DNA from: Pelobates cultripes
Lineage: Eukaryota > Chordata > Amphibia > Anura > Pelobatidae
Length of the DNA: 64,000 nucleotides
Direction: 5' to 3'
NCBI GenBank assembly: GCA_933207985.1
Contig: OW240917.1
Coordinates: 246,332,976-246,396,975, forward strand
Shown piece by piece: positions 1 through 12,900 of this stretch; positions within the stretch are counted from its first letter, which is position 1; every line of letters starts with the position of its first letter. Both the position numbers and the translations under genes were made by a program. The notes beneath the pieces are model-generated. The model saw only the letters and a program-made list of their open reading frames with translations, made no database searches and was not told the DNA's origin.

Positions 1-110
1 TCCTGTGGAACTCCCTTCACTTCTCCGTTAGACTTTCACCCAGTCTCCACTACTTTAAAAAATCTTTGAAAACTCACTTCTTCAGGAAAGCATATCAATT
101 AAACTATTAG
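1..110 (+). pseudogene. C-terminal end of a LINE reverse-transcriptase ORF
   Basis: Reading from base 3, the frame begins LWNSLHFSVRLSPSL, continues with KSLKTHFFRKAY and stops at 108-110. This WNSL..P.L..FK..LKTHLF pattern is the usual extreme C-terminus of L2/CR1/Rex1-type non-LTR retrotransposon polyproteins. Only the last 35 codons are in the window, so the clade is not fixed and upstream integrity is unknown. It lies just upstream of the first SULF2 exon seen, probably inside a SULF2 intron. Confidence 0.6.
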
Positions 111-665
111 TGGGTTTTCATTCGGACCTCCCCCCCATGACTCCTCTCCTGCAACTATCAAAAATAACCTACTAAGTTCTCAGTGAATACTTTTCTAGCA
201 ACCTATTTCATTACCCCTACTTATACCCTTTGTTATACCCCACTCCCTCTAACATGTAAGCTCACTGAGCAGGGCCCTCATCCCCTCTGTTCCTGTGACA
301 CTATACCCCACTCCTTCTAGCATGTAAGCTCACTGAGCAGGGCCCTCAATCCCTCTGTTACTGTCTCTATACCCCACTCCCTCTAACATGTAAGCTCACT
401 GAGCAGGCCCTCAATCCCTCTGTTTCTGTGTCACTATACCCCACTCCCTCTAGCATGTAAGCTCATTAAGCAGGGCCCTCAACCCCTCTGTTACTGTGTC
501 ACTATACCCCACTCCCTCTAGCATGTAAGCTCATTGAGCAGGGCCCTCAACCCCTCTGTTCCTGTGCGTCCATTTGTCTGGTTACAATTACATGTCTGTT
601 AGTCCACCCGTTGTACAGCGCTATGGAATTTGCTGGCGCTATATACATAATAAAATAATAATTAT
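111..665 (+). repeat. LINE 3' UTR and tail with internal tandem repeat
   Basis: The sequence after the LINE stop codon ends in a tail reading gtacagcgctatggaattt, then tgctggcgctatata and AATAA repeats, a form common at the 3' ends of non-LTR elements in fish and frogs. An inverted copy of the tail motif lies at about 58645-58682, so it is interspersed. The middle holds five tandem units described separately. Confidence 0.5.
241..572 (+). repeat. Tandem repeat, about 5 units of 66-68 bp
   Basis: Units begin with CACTCC at 241, 309, 375, 442 and 510. Each contains catgtaagctca followed by gagcagggccctca (a few substitutions). The spacing is 68, 66, 67 and 68 bp. The array sits in the 3' UTR of the LINE remnant. 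Confidence 0.85.
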
Positions 666-822
666 GTTCATACTACTTAGGCTTAAGGTTGCCAGTGCTC
701 CTGTGTAACAGACACTGATTTACCCACTGCCACGACACATGCATTATAATATCATCGAATACAAAACTGTTCTTGTCCATTGTTCGATGACTCAATATTT
801 CCTTGTCTTGTCATTTCTCCAG

Positions 823-974
823 CCTTCTTTGGCAAATACCTTAATGAATATAATGGCTCGTATGTTCCTCCTGGCTGGAAAGAGTGGGTCGGACTTGTTA
901 AAAACTCTCGTTTTTACAACTATACTCTTTGCCGTAATGGAATTAAAGAAAAACATGGCTTTGACTATGCCAAG
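823..974 (+). CDS. SULF2: SULF2 coding exon 1 of window (sulfatase domain)
   Basis: It starts two bases into a split Ala codon after the acceptor tctccag and ends on AAG before the donor gtaagt. It encodes [18 protein letters not shown] through [18 protein letters not shown] and NYT are N-glycosylation sequons. The segment is part of the N-terminal sulfatase fold. The next intron is 12.3 kb because it holds the LTR retrotransposon. Confidence 0.93.
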
Positions 975-3900
975 GTAAGTAGGCTTTTTATTGCATTACG
1001 AATATATAATTTGACAAACAGTGATAAAAAAAAAAAAATGTTGCCTGTGGCTATGATCCCTCTAATGCTGTTAGACTACGTCATTCATAAATCTCAATTA
1101 GCAACTTTTTTCATAATACGCAAAACAATGAATTGTCCCAGAAGCCATAGAGACAAGGCTGTGGCAAACCTAGCCACTTGGACAATAACCAGAGACTGTG
1201 CCTTTAAGGGTTGCCACTAGGTCGGGCGAGATATGCGCTGTACACATATGTAGATGTTAAGGTATTTTCCGTGTTGCCTGTAATACTGTTTCCGCCGAAT
1301 GCAATTGGCGGTTTTGTATGGGGATTTTCTTTCGTTTCACGAACGGCACTTTAGAAAGCCGTTCGTGAACCGAACGCGATACCCCCTAATAGCCCACACA
1401 CTTAGAGGCGTGTGGCGCTAGTTAACCGATTGCAACATTGTTGCAATCGGTTATTAGAGGCTCTCCTGGGTGGCCGTCGTTCGACTACCGACCATGCGGC
1501 GGTCGGCCATCTTGGATCCCTTGTTCGTCAGCGGGTCGTGTCGTCGAACGCATACTACTACCAATAGTTATTCGACGGCACGAACACCGCTGAGCCTCCC
1601 AGACGTTCGGGAGTTTCAGGACCAGTTCACCCAAAGCAATCGGTTCCTTTTGTGGGTTTTGTAAGAAATGTGTTTTCTGTGCGGCGTTCGGTTAATTTGG
1701 CTGGGATCTGAGCAGCAATCTCACGAATGATGCGCCCAGACCCCAGCTATCTACCGAACGTCCATTCGTGTAAATCCACCGTGTATTTTAAAAGTTATGT
1801 ATTTTTATATGAATTGCCGGTTCTGCTGCACGAGGGGATAATCCCCTTAACGGTGCATTCTGGGAGGATGATCCCTCTCGTGCAGCAGTGCCTGATGGGA
1901 GAAATATGTTATACTGTAAGTCCCCCATGTAGTCCCCTCTGGGAATGCCCCTGGGAAGGGACTCAGGAGACCCCTTGCATGGGGACTTGTATAAATTGTC
2001 GTGCTGAATAAAGGATTGTCAGTTGACTCCCAAAACTGTGTCTCGTCCGGTTATTGGGAGGTTGGGGATATTGCCTTGGTGTTTTCAGCGCTTGACTGTG
2101 GATTCGTTTCTGGACCAGCGGAATTCGTGGATTTTATATTGGCGTTCCGCTACAATTGGTGGCAAGCGACGGGATCCAACTCTACAGCCGAATACAGCGC
2201 ATTCGAATGAAAGGAATTACCGAACGGAAAGGCAATTCGTATGAAACAAGCAGACGAAAGCGATCAGTGAATGGGGACTGATTACACGGCGTTAAAGAGA
2301 CAGACGCTAAAGGAGCTGCTGGAGGCTAGAGGGAAAAGCGCTAGCAATAAATCGAAAGCAGTCCTGATTGCAGAGCTAATGGAGGGCGACCAAGCACACA
2401 GCAGTCCACCCCCACCTGCCAGAGAGGAAACACCGTACCAGAGGGAACTGAGAACCCGGCTGGAATTTGTACCACAGCCAGTAACCCTGGACATCTTAAC
2501 TATACTGATGGCGGACGTCCAGGATTATATTATGGCACAGCAACACCAGAGGTCACCATCCAGGGCAGAATCCATCGCCAATTCATTCTGCGCTCCAGTG
2601 AAGCAGAAAATACCTTACCAGGCATTTAAAGCATTCTGCGAGGAGAAAGACGAGATTGACGGATACCTGCAGGATTTTGAGCGGTTGTGCGACCTACATG
2701 ATCTAGAACAGGCTATGTGGGTACCCCTACTGGCAGGCAAGTTGGCAGGACGAGCAGCCGAGGCGTATCGCGCTGTGCCCAGAGAAAATAGCAAGGACTA
2801 TTTTAAAGTTAAGAGGGCAATTCTGGAGAGGTATGCCATAACCCCGGAGGCATACCGGCGTAAATTTCGAGGATTGAGGAAGCCCGAGAAAGATTCCCAC
2901 GCTGAGTGGGCACATAAGCTCGACCAAGCGTCGCAAGGATGGATTCAGGCGAGCCAAGCTACCACAATGGAGGAACTGCGCCAGCTCATCTTGCTGGAAC
3001 AATTTTTTAACGGACTGTCACCTGAGGCACAAGAATGGGTAAGTGACAGGAAACCCCTCACCCTAACCGAAGCCGCCCGGCTGGCGGATCAGCATTTTGA
3101 CGCCCGAAGGCATCATGGGCTTCCCAACAGGGCTCCCCTGAGACCAGCTGTACCACACCACCCAACCATCTCCACACCCACCAACGCTACTCCATTCCGG
3201 CCACCATCAGGAAACCCCCCACCGCCATCACGCTACAATGGCAGGGCCAACATACAGTGCCATACCTGCCGGCAGTGGGGGCATATGTCCCGGGAGTGCA
3301 CCCAGAATCGGAGCAGGCAGGCGTGGAACCAAGTACGGCAAAACTCCGCGCCAAGGGCAGTGGCCCATTTCTACCACACCGAACCGGACCACTCGGAGCA
3401 GACAAGTCTATCAACCGAAGAACCATTGGGGGTTCTGTACGAGGTGATGTCGGTGCAAGCCACGGACAACCGGCAGCATCATCGCCAAGTTGTATTTGTG
3501 GGAGGGAAAGAAGTGCAGGGGCTGCGGGACTCGGGAGCCACCTTGACCTTAGTGGCCCCTCATTTAATTCCAGATACGGCCCACACTGGCGGATCAGTGG
3601 CAGTCCGGGTAGCAGGGGGAGCTATGTACCGGTTACCCACGGCCAAAGTGCATTTGAACTGGGGTGCTGGGGAGGGGGTTGTAGAGGTGGCCATAATGAA
3701 GAAACTACCGGCCGATGTTGTTTTGGGGAATGACTTGGGCCCGATGACTTCTGCGTTTCTTCCCCAGGCCCCTTCCCAAGAGGCGCATCCGGTAACCACC
3801 CGGCAACAGGCTCGCACCACGGCATTCCCCGCACACTCTGAGGCTCAGGTAAGACACCATGACCCCCCCTTGACCGACATGACTTGGGACACCCCGACCA

Positions 3901-6900
3901 CATTTGAAGCTGAGGTTCAGACAGACCCCACACTGCAGGTGTACCGAGATAGGGTAGACACGGACCAGGTGGGGCGGGAGGGAGAACGGTACGTATGGGA
4001 AAAGAAGTTACTGTACCGGGTGGCGGAACGGGCCATAGGCAGCTCTGTGACGCTCCAAACCAAGCAGCTAGTAGTACCCCAGAAATATAGGCAGGAGTTA
4101 CTAAGAATCGCCCATGACATCCCTCTGTCCGGCCATCTAGGGATGACCCGGACCCGTATCGCTTAACGCACGCATTCTTTTGGCCCGGGATTTCCAAAGA
4201 CGTAAGGCAATATTGTACCTCCTGTGATGTGTGCCAGAGGGTAGGCAAAAGGGGGGATCGCCATAAGGCAAAACTATGTCCCCTCCCCATAATTGAGGAA
4301 CCGTTCAGCCGGGTAGCAGTAGATATAGTAGGACCACTACCAAAGCCCAGCCCCTCTGGGAAACGGTATATCCTGACCGTGGTGGACTACGCCACCCGGT
4401 ACCCCGAGGCGATTGCCCTAACTAATATCCATGCGGAGACCGTAGCCGAAGCCTTGATGAAAATCTTCTCCCAAGTAGGGTTCCCACAGGAAATGGTCTC
4501 AGATAGGGGGACCCAATTCACGGCTGAGGTTACTCAGCAGTTATGGAGGATATGTGGCATAAAGCCGATCATTAACTCCGCGTACCACCCGCAATCCAAT
4601 GGATTATGTGAGAGATTCAACGGTACCCTAAAACAGATGCTTCGAACATTCGGAGAGACCCATAAGGACTGGGAACGATTCCTTCCCCATCTGTTGTTCG
4701 CATACAGAGAGGTGCCCCAAGAGTCTACGGGTTTTTCCCCCTTTGAACTATTGTTTGGGAGAAGGGTCCGGGGGCCGTTGGATCTCATTAGGGAGCATTG
4801 GGAGGGAGAGAGTAGTGCAGATGGGACCCCTATTGTACCCTACGTGCTGGCGTTCCGGGATCGCCTGGAGGAATTGACCCAGGCGGTGCGCACCAACCTC
4901 CAGGCCGCCCAACAACGACAGCGTCGTTGGTATGACAGAGGGGCCAGAGACCGTAGTTTTCAAGTGGGGCAGAAGGTGCTAATCCTTAAACCAGTCCGCA
5001 CCGATAAACTACAGGCCGTCTGGCAGGGCCCATACCAGGTGGTAGAGCAGAGATGCGATACCACCTATGTGATCGGCCCATGCTCCGGAGTAGGGAAGAG
5101 ACGCATGCTCCATGTGAACATGCTCAAACCCTACCACGAGCGGACGGAGGACGTGGCAGCTATTTGCACGCCCGCCTCCGAAGATCAGGAGAACCTGCCC
5201 CTTCCGATCTGTTAGAGCAGGAGGAGCAGAAGGAACCCTCCCAGGGGGTTCAACTGGGGGAGCGGCTAAGTCCTCAAGAGCGTATCCAGGTACAAGAACT
5301 GATAGCAGCAAAGGGCGCTACCTTTTCTAATCTACCTGGGTACACTCCACTAGCCACCCACCGAGTAGAAACCCCGGGACAGCTTCCCATGCGACAGACT
5401 CCATATCGGATTCCTGAATCCGTGCGGGAACATATGAGGAAGGAAATCGAAGAGATGTTGCAGTTGGGGGTTATTGAACACTCAGATAGCCCCTGGGCAT
5501 CGCCGGTAGTCCTGGTTCCCAAGAAAGATGGTACCACCCGGTTCTGTGTGGACTACCGGAGGTTGAACGACAAAACTGTGTCGGACGCCTACCCGATGCC
5601 TCGGATAGACGAACTGCTTGATAGGATGGCCAGGGGTCAGTATCTCACTACCATAGATTTGTGTAAGGGATACTGGCAAATTCCACTAGCCGAGGACGCC
5701 ATTCCTAAGTCGGCGTTTGTCACCCCGTTTGGCTTGTACCAATTTCGAGTCATGCCATTCGGGATGAAGAACGCCCCCGCGACATTCCAGCGGATGGTGG
5801 ATCGGCTACTGGACGGGTTCCAGGACTATGCGTGTGCATATCTGGACGATATTGCCATCTACAGTCAGACCTGGGCAGAACACCTACAACACATAGGGGC
5901 AGTAATAGACCGGATTCGAGAGGCAGGGCTTACCTTGAAACCCAGCAAATGCCACATAGGGATGGCAGAGGTCCAGTACTTAGGACACCGGGTTGGTAGC
6001 GGGCAGCAGAAGCCTGAGCCCGCAAAGATTGAAGCTGTAGCCCAGTGGCCTACCCCTAGGACCAAAACCCAAGTCCTTGCTTTCCTAGGTACCGCAGGGT
6101 ATTACAGAAAATTTGTACCCAACTACAGTGCCCTGGCCAAACCCCTGACTGATTTGACGAAGAAAAACCTGCCCCGGCAGGTCGTCTGGGCCCCAGAGTG
6201 TGAACAGGCATTCAACCAGCTGAAGACGGCTCTGACCAATGCCCCTGTACTGGCTGCTCCTGATCCAACTAAACGTTTTCTTGTTCACACAGACGCCTCA
6301 ATGTTTGGATTGGGAGCAGTACTGAGCCAGGTCGGAGCCGATGGCGGAGAACACCCCGTAGCCTACTTGAGTCGGAAACTGTTACCCCGAGAAGTGAGCT
6401 ACGCCGCCATAGAGAAGGAATGCCTGGCCGTGGTGTGGGCCCTGAAAAAGTTACAGCCGTATCTCTATGGGCAACCCTTTTCTTTGCTCACAGATCACAA
6501 CCCGTTGGTGTGGCTAAACCGTGTGGCGGGAGACAATGCCAGGCTGCTGCGCTGGAGTTTGGCGCTGCAGCCCTTTGACTTTACAATACACTACCGCCCA
6601 GGGAAACAAAACGGTAATGCCGACGGGTTGTCCAGACAAACAGACCTTGAGAAATGATCTGTGAGCACTCCCCCGGACATCCCCAAGCCGATCCGTTGGG
6701 ATCAGGCTGTGTATGCCGGCTTGGTTCTGGGGGAGCATTGTGGCAAACCTAGCCACTTGGACAATAACCAGAGACTGTGCCTTTAAGGGTTGCCACTAGG
6801 TCGGGCGAGATATGCGCTGTACACATATGTAGATGTTAAGGTATTTTCCGTGTTGCCTGTAATACTGTTTCCGCCGAATGCAATTGGCGGTTTTGTATGG

Positions 6901-9900
6901 GGATTTTCTTTCGTTTCACGAACGGCACTTTAGAAAGCCGTTCGTGAACCGAACGCGATACCCCCTAATAGCCCACACACTTAGAGGCGTGTGGCGCTAG
7001 TTAACCGATTGCAACATTGTTGCAATCGGTTATTAGAGGCTCTCCTGGGTGGCCGTCGTTCGACTACCGACCATGCGGCGGTCGGCCATCTTGGATCCCT
7101 TGTTCGTCAGCGGGTTCGTGTCGTCGAACGCATACTACTACCAATAGTTATTCGACGGCACGAACACCGCTGAGCCTCCCAGACGTTCGGGAGTTTCAGG
7201 ACCCAGTTCACCCAAAGCAATCGGTTCCTTTTGTGGGTTTTGTAAGAAATGTGTTTTCTGTGCGGCGTTCGGTTAATTTGGCTGGGATCTGAGCAGCAAT
7301 CTCACGAATGATGCGCCCAGACCCCAGCTATCTACCGAACGTCCATTCGTGTAAATCCACCATGTATTTTAAAAGTTATGTATTTTTATATGAATTGCCG
7401 GTTCTGCTGCACGAGGGGATAATCCCCTTAACGGTGCATTCTGGGAGGATGATCCCTCTCGTGCAGCAGTGCCTGATGGGAGAAATATGTTATACTGTAA
7501 GTCCCCCATGTAGTCCCCTCTGGGAATGCCCCTGGGAAGGGACTCAGGAGACCCCTTGCATGGGGACTTGTATAAATTGTCGTGCTGAATAAAGGATTGT
7601 CAGTTGACTCCCAAAACTGTGTCTCGTCCGGTTATTGGGAGGTTGGGGATATTGCCTTGGTGTTTTCAGCGCTTGACTGTGGATTCGTTCTGGACCAGCG
7701 GAATTCGTGGATTTTATATTGGCGTTCCGCTACAAAGGCAATTCATTAAATCTGAATTTGTCCAGCAATTTGTTAAAAAAAAAAAAACTACACTGCCCAG
7801 ATTTAAAAAAGTCAATTTAAAAAAAATACCTGTTTAGTGGATATGCTGCCGAAGGAAACATGCATGCCTTTAATTATCCTTTCTTTTCATTGGAGTTATA
7901 TCTAAAAACAGCAAGCTGCAGTTTTCTTGTCTCAAGCCTGTGCAAGCCCTCCATTTCTAACCCCACCAAGACTTTCTGAGGCTGTTCAATCACAGACTTC
8001 CCAATGCACTTCAATGAGAAGTCTTTGCAACGCAGCTGCTCTGGGCAATTGCTGCCTCTTGAGTTTAGCTCTACTGAGCTAAGCAAACCAGGAAGTAACA
8101 GGACCAGTTCTCTGATTGACAGCCAGGTGGGTTTAACAAGGTTCATTTATAAAACTCTCAATTTCTTGTAAAATGAAAAAAAAAAAAAAGAGAACACACT
8201 CTTAACACATAAAGTATTTCAAAACGCTGAACTGTTTTTGGGGTCTGAAGTGTCCCTTTTACGTTGAAGCTACAAGGGAAAATATAACTGAGTTTTTAGA
8301 ATATTTTTAGTTCAGCTGTTTTGCAACTTCCTGGTCAATCTGTTTCTTTGTAGCAAGAGTGTGCGTGACCGTTGCAGTTTAATATCTGCTATGCTCTGTA
8401 TATGACCATCTGTGTTTAACCACTGGTCTGCTGGACAGTATCCTAATGAATAAATAAATAAGTGGTCTGAATGACTATTTTTTTTTTATTTTTTTTTTTA
8501 CTAAAAAGTGTATTTTGAGTATTGTAATAAAAACTACTAAATGACCCACTTAAACACCTTTATTTCCAAACTATTTACAAAGTATCATGTATAACCCTCC
8601 CACCGATTTAATTAGAAAGTACATTGACATTCCCAGGGCCGCCACCAGAAATATTGGGGCCCCTAACTCAGCTCAGGGTCTGGGGCCCGCCTCCAAATAC
8701 CGCCCACTGGGTCTGCCTCCAAATACCGCCCACAGGAATACACACAGACACAAACACAAACACACACACTGATACAAAAGGACACACATACATACTAACA
8801 GACACACACACTGAAACAGACATACAGGCATACATACTGACAGACACACATACTGAAACAGACATACAGGCATACATACTGACACACACATACTGATACA
8901 TAGAAACAAGCATACATAGTGACAGACAGACACATACTAACATACATACAGACACACATGCATGAGGACATGAAGACACATACATACATACATACATACA
9001 GACACCGACATACTGACAGACATACTGACAGACATACTGACAGACATACAGACACTGACATCCATACACACATACGTTCATAATGGCATACAGACATACA
9101 CAGACATACATGCATAATGGCATACAGACATACATACATTCAGACTGAAATACATGCATATATACAGACATACTGACAGACATACATGCATACAGACATC
9201 CATACACACAGACATACGTTCATAATGATATGCAGACATAAATTCATACTGACATACAGACATACATAGACAGACATGCATACAGACATACATACATCCA
9301 TAGACATACAGACATACCCATACATAGATACATACATACATACATAGGCATGCATACAGACAGACATACATAGACATACATGCAAACAGACAGACATGCA
9401 CACAGACAGACACATACATGCAAACATAGACATACATGCAAACATAGACATACATGCAAACATAGACATGCATGCAAACATAGACATACATGCATACAGA
9501 CATACATGCATACAGACAGACATACATACATAGGCATATAGACATACATAGACAGACAGACACAGACAGACAGAGACATACAGACATACATACATAAATA
9601 TACAGACAGACAGACATAAATACACATACATACACAGACAGACATACACATACATGCATACAGACACACACACAGCGCTCATTTTCCAGCCACCCTCCTG
9701 TCTCTTACCTTTTCTTTGCAGGAGGGCGGCTGGGGATGATGGGAGTCGGCGCGGCTCTCCCTCTTCACCAGCGCCCAGGCGGAGTGAGCTGGGAAGAAGT
9801 GACCACTTCCTCCCAGCAGCACTTGCGGCTGCTTTTTTTTTATTTTTAAAGGGGCCCGGTCGCGCTATACCACGGCCACAGCGCTGACCGGGCCCCTGAA

Positions 9901-12900
9901 GATACAGGGCCCATCGGGTGGTCCTAAGTGTGTGGGCCACCCGATGGACCCCACACATGGGGGCCGGGCTCCCCAGGGCCGCCGGGCCCGTGACAACCGT
10001 TATGGTTGTCACCCTCTGATGGCGGCCCTGGACATTCCTGGCCTAGAAGATACTGCTATTCGTTGTGCCTTTTGGTTATAAACAGAGTTACCTCTAAGAA
10101 TTTTACGTAAGCAGCCCAGGGGTTCAGCAAAGTAAGTCTGACATATAACCAGAATCTGCAGCTTACAAAGGACAAAAATGCGTTAATGTAAACGGCACTG
10201 TATGGTTGGTATAAAGTGCTTATTTCTTAAAGTGGCACTGTCATGCCAAACTTACCTTTCTTTAATCGCTTCCTCTTTTCTCCCTCTGTCAGGATCTGTT
10301 CTTCATTTCTTCCTATCTGATCTAGTTTTCTTTAAAACATAAGACAAAGTAGGGACTATTTTGTCTTATGGTTTTTCCTACGCCTGACCAGCTTTGACTA
10401 GCAGGGGAGCAAAGTGTGCTCCATTTCCTGTGGTCTGAGCAATTTCCCACAATTCTCACCTTTCCTCTGTGATCTTGTGATGCTTCCGGTCAGTATTCCC
10501 GAACGTCCTGTCATTTAGACAGGACGCTGGCGAAACTACCGAATTTCGTCCTAACAGAATGAGAACAGTTTGTTCATTCATGTTAGGACACCATTTGGTA
10601 CGTTTAGGTCAGTCTGAAATTTGATTTGAATGAATGAAATTCAGATCCTTTTCGTTCTGCAGCTGCATGTTGCAGCTGCTTAGTAGATAACTCCCTAATT
10701 CCCACGGTATTAGGGAGCTATCTACCAAAAGGCTGAAAGACCTAAATTGGTCTTTCAGCCAAATTTATTAATACTAAGTAAAAATTACTTAGTATTAGTA
10801 AATTCTGCCCCTACTCGCTATATCGTGAGTAGGGGCATGTCTACTAAACAGTGAGCAGCCTCACAAATACATAGTGTCCCCCCCGAGCCCCACCCATGCC
10901 CTGCGAGTGGGGGATATTCAACTAAACGGGGGCATAGAGTCTCCCTGGCCCTAACTAAAAATGGGGGACACACACCTCTTGTGGGTGATGGGGGGGGGGA
11001 CACCGATTGTCCTCCCTCCCCAGCCCCCACCCATGAGCGCCGGCTAGTAGACATGCCCCTACTCGCACGATAGCGAGTAGGGGCATTCGGGAGATTTTTT
11101 GACCCCAATAGAGTGAGGGAGGACATGGGTAGGGTGGGAGGGGGTTAAGTAGTGGCGGTAGCACTGCTCCCTGCCGGTTCTATTTTTACATTTTACAAGG
11201 AGGGAGCTGTGCACTAGTAGCTCTCTCCTTGTAATAAACTAAACGAACAAACAAATTAACACAGATATTCGGTGTGTGTGTTTGTTCATCTGAAATTTCT
11301 ATTTATTCATTCGTCTTCATCTACCCACACAAAGATGGGGGCGCCCTGGACCTAGGTCCGGGTACAAAATAAAGATTTAAAAATAGGTAATATGAGGGGG
11401 TTAGGGGCATTTGGGTGTAGCTAGGAGGACAATTAGATGTAGTTGAGTTGGAAGGTAGTTAAAAAAAACCTGGATTCAGCCATGACAGTGCCGCTTTAAC
11501 TAAATCAGTGCTGGACAGCTAAATAAATGCTTACATGGATCATTGGTTGTGAATGACTTTACAATAACCATTGCCGCTGTTGAAAACTTGGCGGTGGTGA
11601 AGGAGTCAACAAACTACCTTGCCAATTCCTATAAGAGCACATGTTGTAAAGCATCACCCCTCCAGCTTCAATGCAGCACTGACCTGGCGTGATCAATATG
11701 GTTTTACATTTGGATGTACCATCTAGGAGACGCTGCATTTCGCTACATTATTTTCAGATGTACTGATCCTTAAGGGAGTTTAGAGCACAGCTTATATGTA
11801 TGTAAGGTGTATTATTATTTATTTTTTTTTGTCTCCTGCCTCTTCTGGCTGTAATGGTGATTGAAGATAAAATAATTAAGCTGTATTGATTAGCTCATCG
11901 TGATCCAAACAGAGTGATCCCCGGTGTATTGTTTTTAAATTTCTTCTCAAAAATATATAAAATTAAAATGTAACGCAAAATCTAAAAAAAATTATTTTAA
12001 AAAAAAATTATGAGATTCAGGCATTTCTCCAATATTGATATTTTCATAGTTGATGCGGTTTTTGAGTAAGGTTTATAGATGCAGCAGTAAAATACAGAGG
12101 CAGTTAGGAGGAATTTTAAGTAGTTGTGGTGGAAATCGTAATCGTATATTTAGTCCTCAATATTTACACTACCTGGGAAGTGGAAACTTAGCCTTGGCAA
12201 GTGCCGATTAAAATGATATATTAGAGAGATCACAAGTAAGCTCCTTTCTCTTTCTTATACATGTAGATGTGCAGACGCCCTTTAAAAATATAAGCAGTAA
12301 CCTTCGTGAAATTAATAATGAATTGGTGTTCCTTAACTTAAATCATGTACTGCACAATTATAATTTTATCCTTACTATTGTGCTATCCAAATTTCTTTTT
12401 TTAACTTAAATAACTTAAGCTTAATGAAGCAGTTTTTGTGTATGGATCATGCCTCTGCTGTCTCATTGCTCAATACTATGCTATTTAGGAGTTAAATCCC
12501 TTTTGTTTCTGTTTATGCAGCTCAAGCCACACCTCCGCTGGCTGTGACTGACACCGCCTGCATGGAAACAAAATGGTTTCATTTTCAATCAGATGTAACA
12601 TACTTTAAAAGTTATTATTTCCTGTTCTGTAAATTAAACTTTAATTACATACAGAGGGATACGGCAGGCTCTAGCACGCCATTAACAGAGCAAGAGATTA
12701 GAAAATTTTAATGAAACAGAATTTGCAATAAAGGAAGTGTAAACATTAGATGACTCTTTACAGGAAGTATTTAGGAAAGCTATATAATCACATGCAGGGA
12801 GGTGTGGCTAGGGCTACATAAACAAAGTGATTTAACTCCTAAAAGGCAAAGTACTGAAAAGTGAGACTGCATGGGGCATGATCTATACACCAAAACTGCT

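Larger units (their letters stand above)
1155..7739 (+). mobile_element. Full-length Gmr1-like Ty3/Gypsy LTR retrotransposon with 5 bp TSD
   Basis: The element spans 1160-7734 and is flanked by AAGGC at 1155-1159 and 7735-7739, a 5 bp target-site duplication. LTRs begin TGTGGCAAAC and end CGCTACA. Internal frames read Gag with SCAN-like capsid and CCHC knuckle, retropepsin, integrase, then RT and RNase H. Integrase before RT is the Gmr1-like order, unlike ordinary Gypsy. The reading frame shifts at about 4160 and again at about 5200. It sits in the sense direction in a SULF2 intron. LTR similarity indicates a very recent insertion. Confidence 0.95.

Noticed and set aside
1470..2244. Small frames inside the LTRs, also present in the 3' LTR copy
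   Set aside because: LTR sequence is not expected to code, and they carry no motif.
3622..4290. 222-codon minus-strand frame opposite Gag-protease
   Set aside because: It is a shadow of the real + strand gag-pol frame, without any known motif.
5053..5202. N-terminal part of the RT frame as real coding
   Set aside because: This stretch overlaps the integrase C-terminus, which is the conserved frame here; RT-frame residues are arginine- and histidine-rich shadow sequence.
8668..10012. Long minus-strand frames rich in Met, Cys and Val (up to 290 codons)
   Set aside because: They translate the CAGACATACATA array in several frames at once; no domain and no unique sequence.
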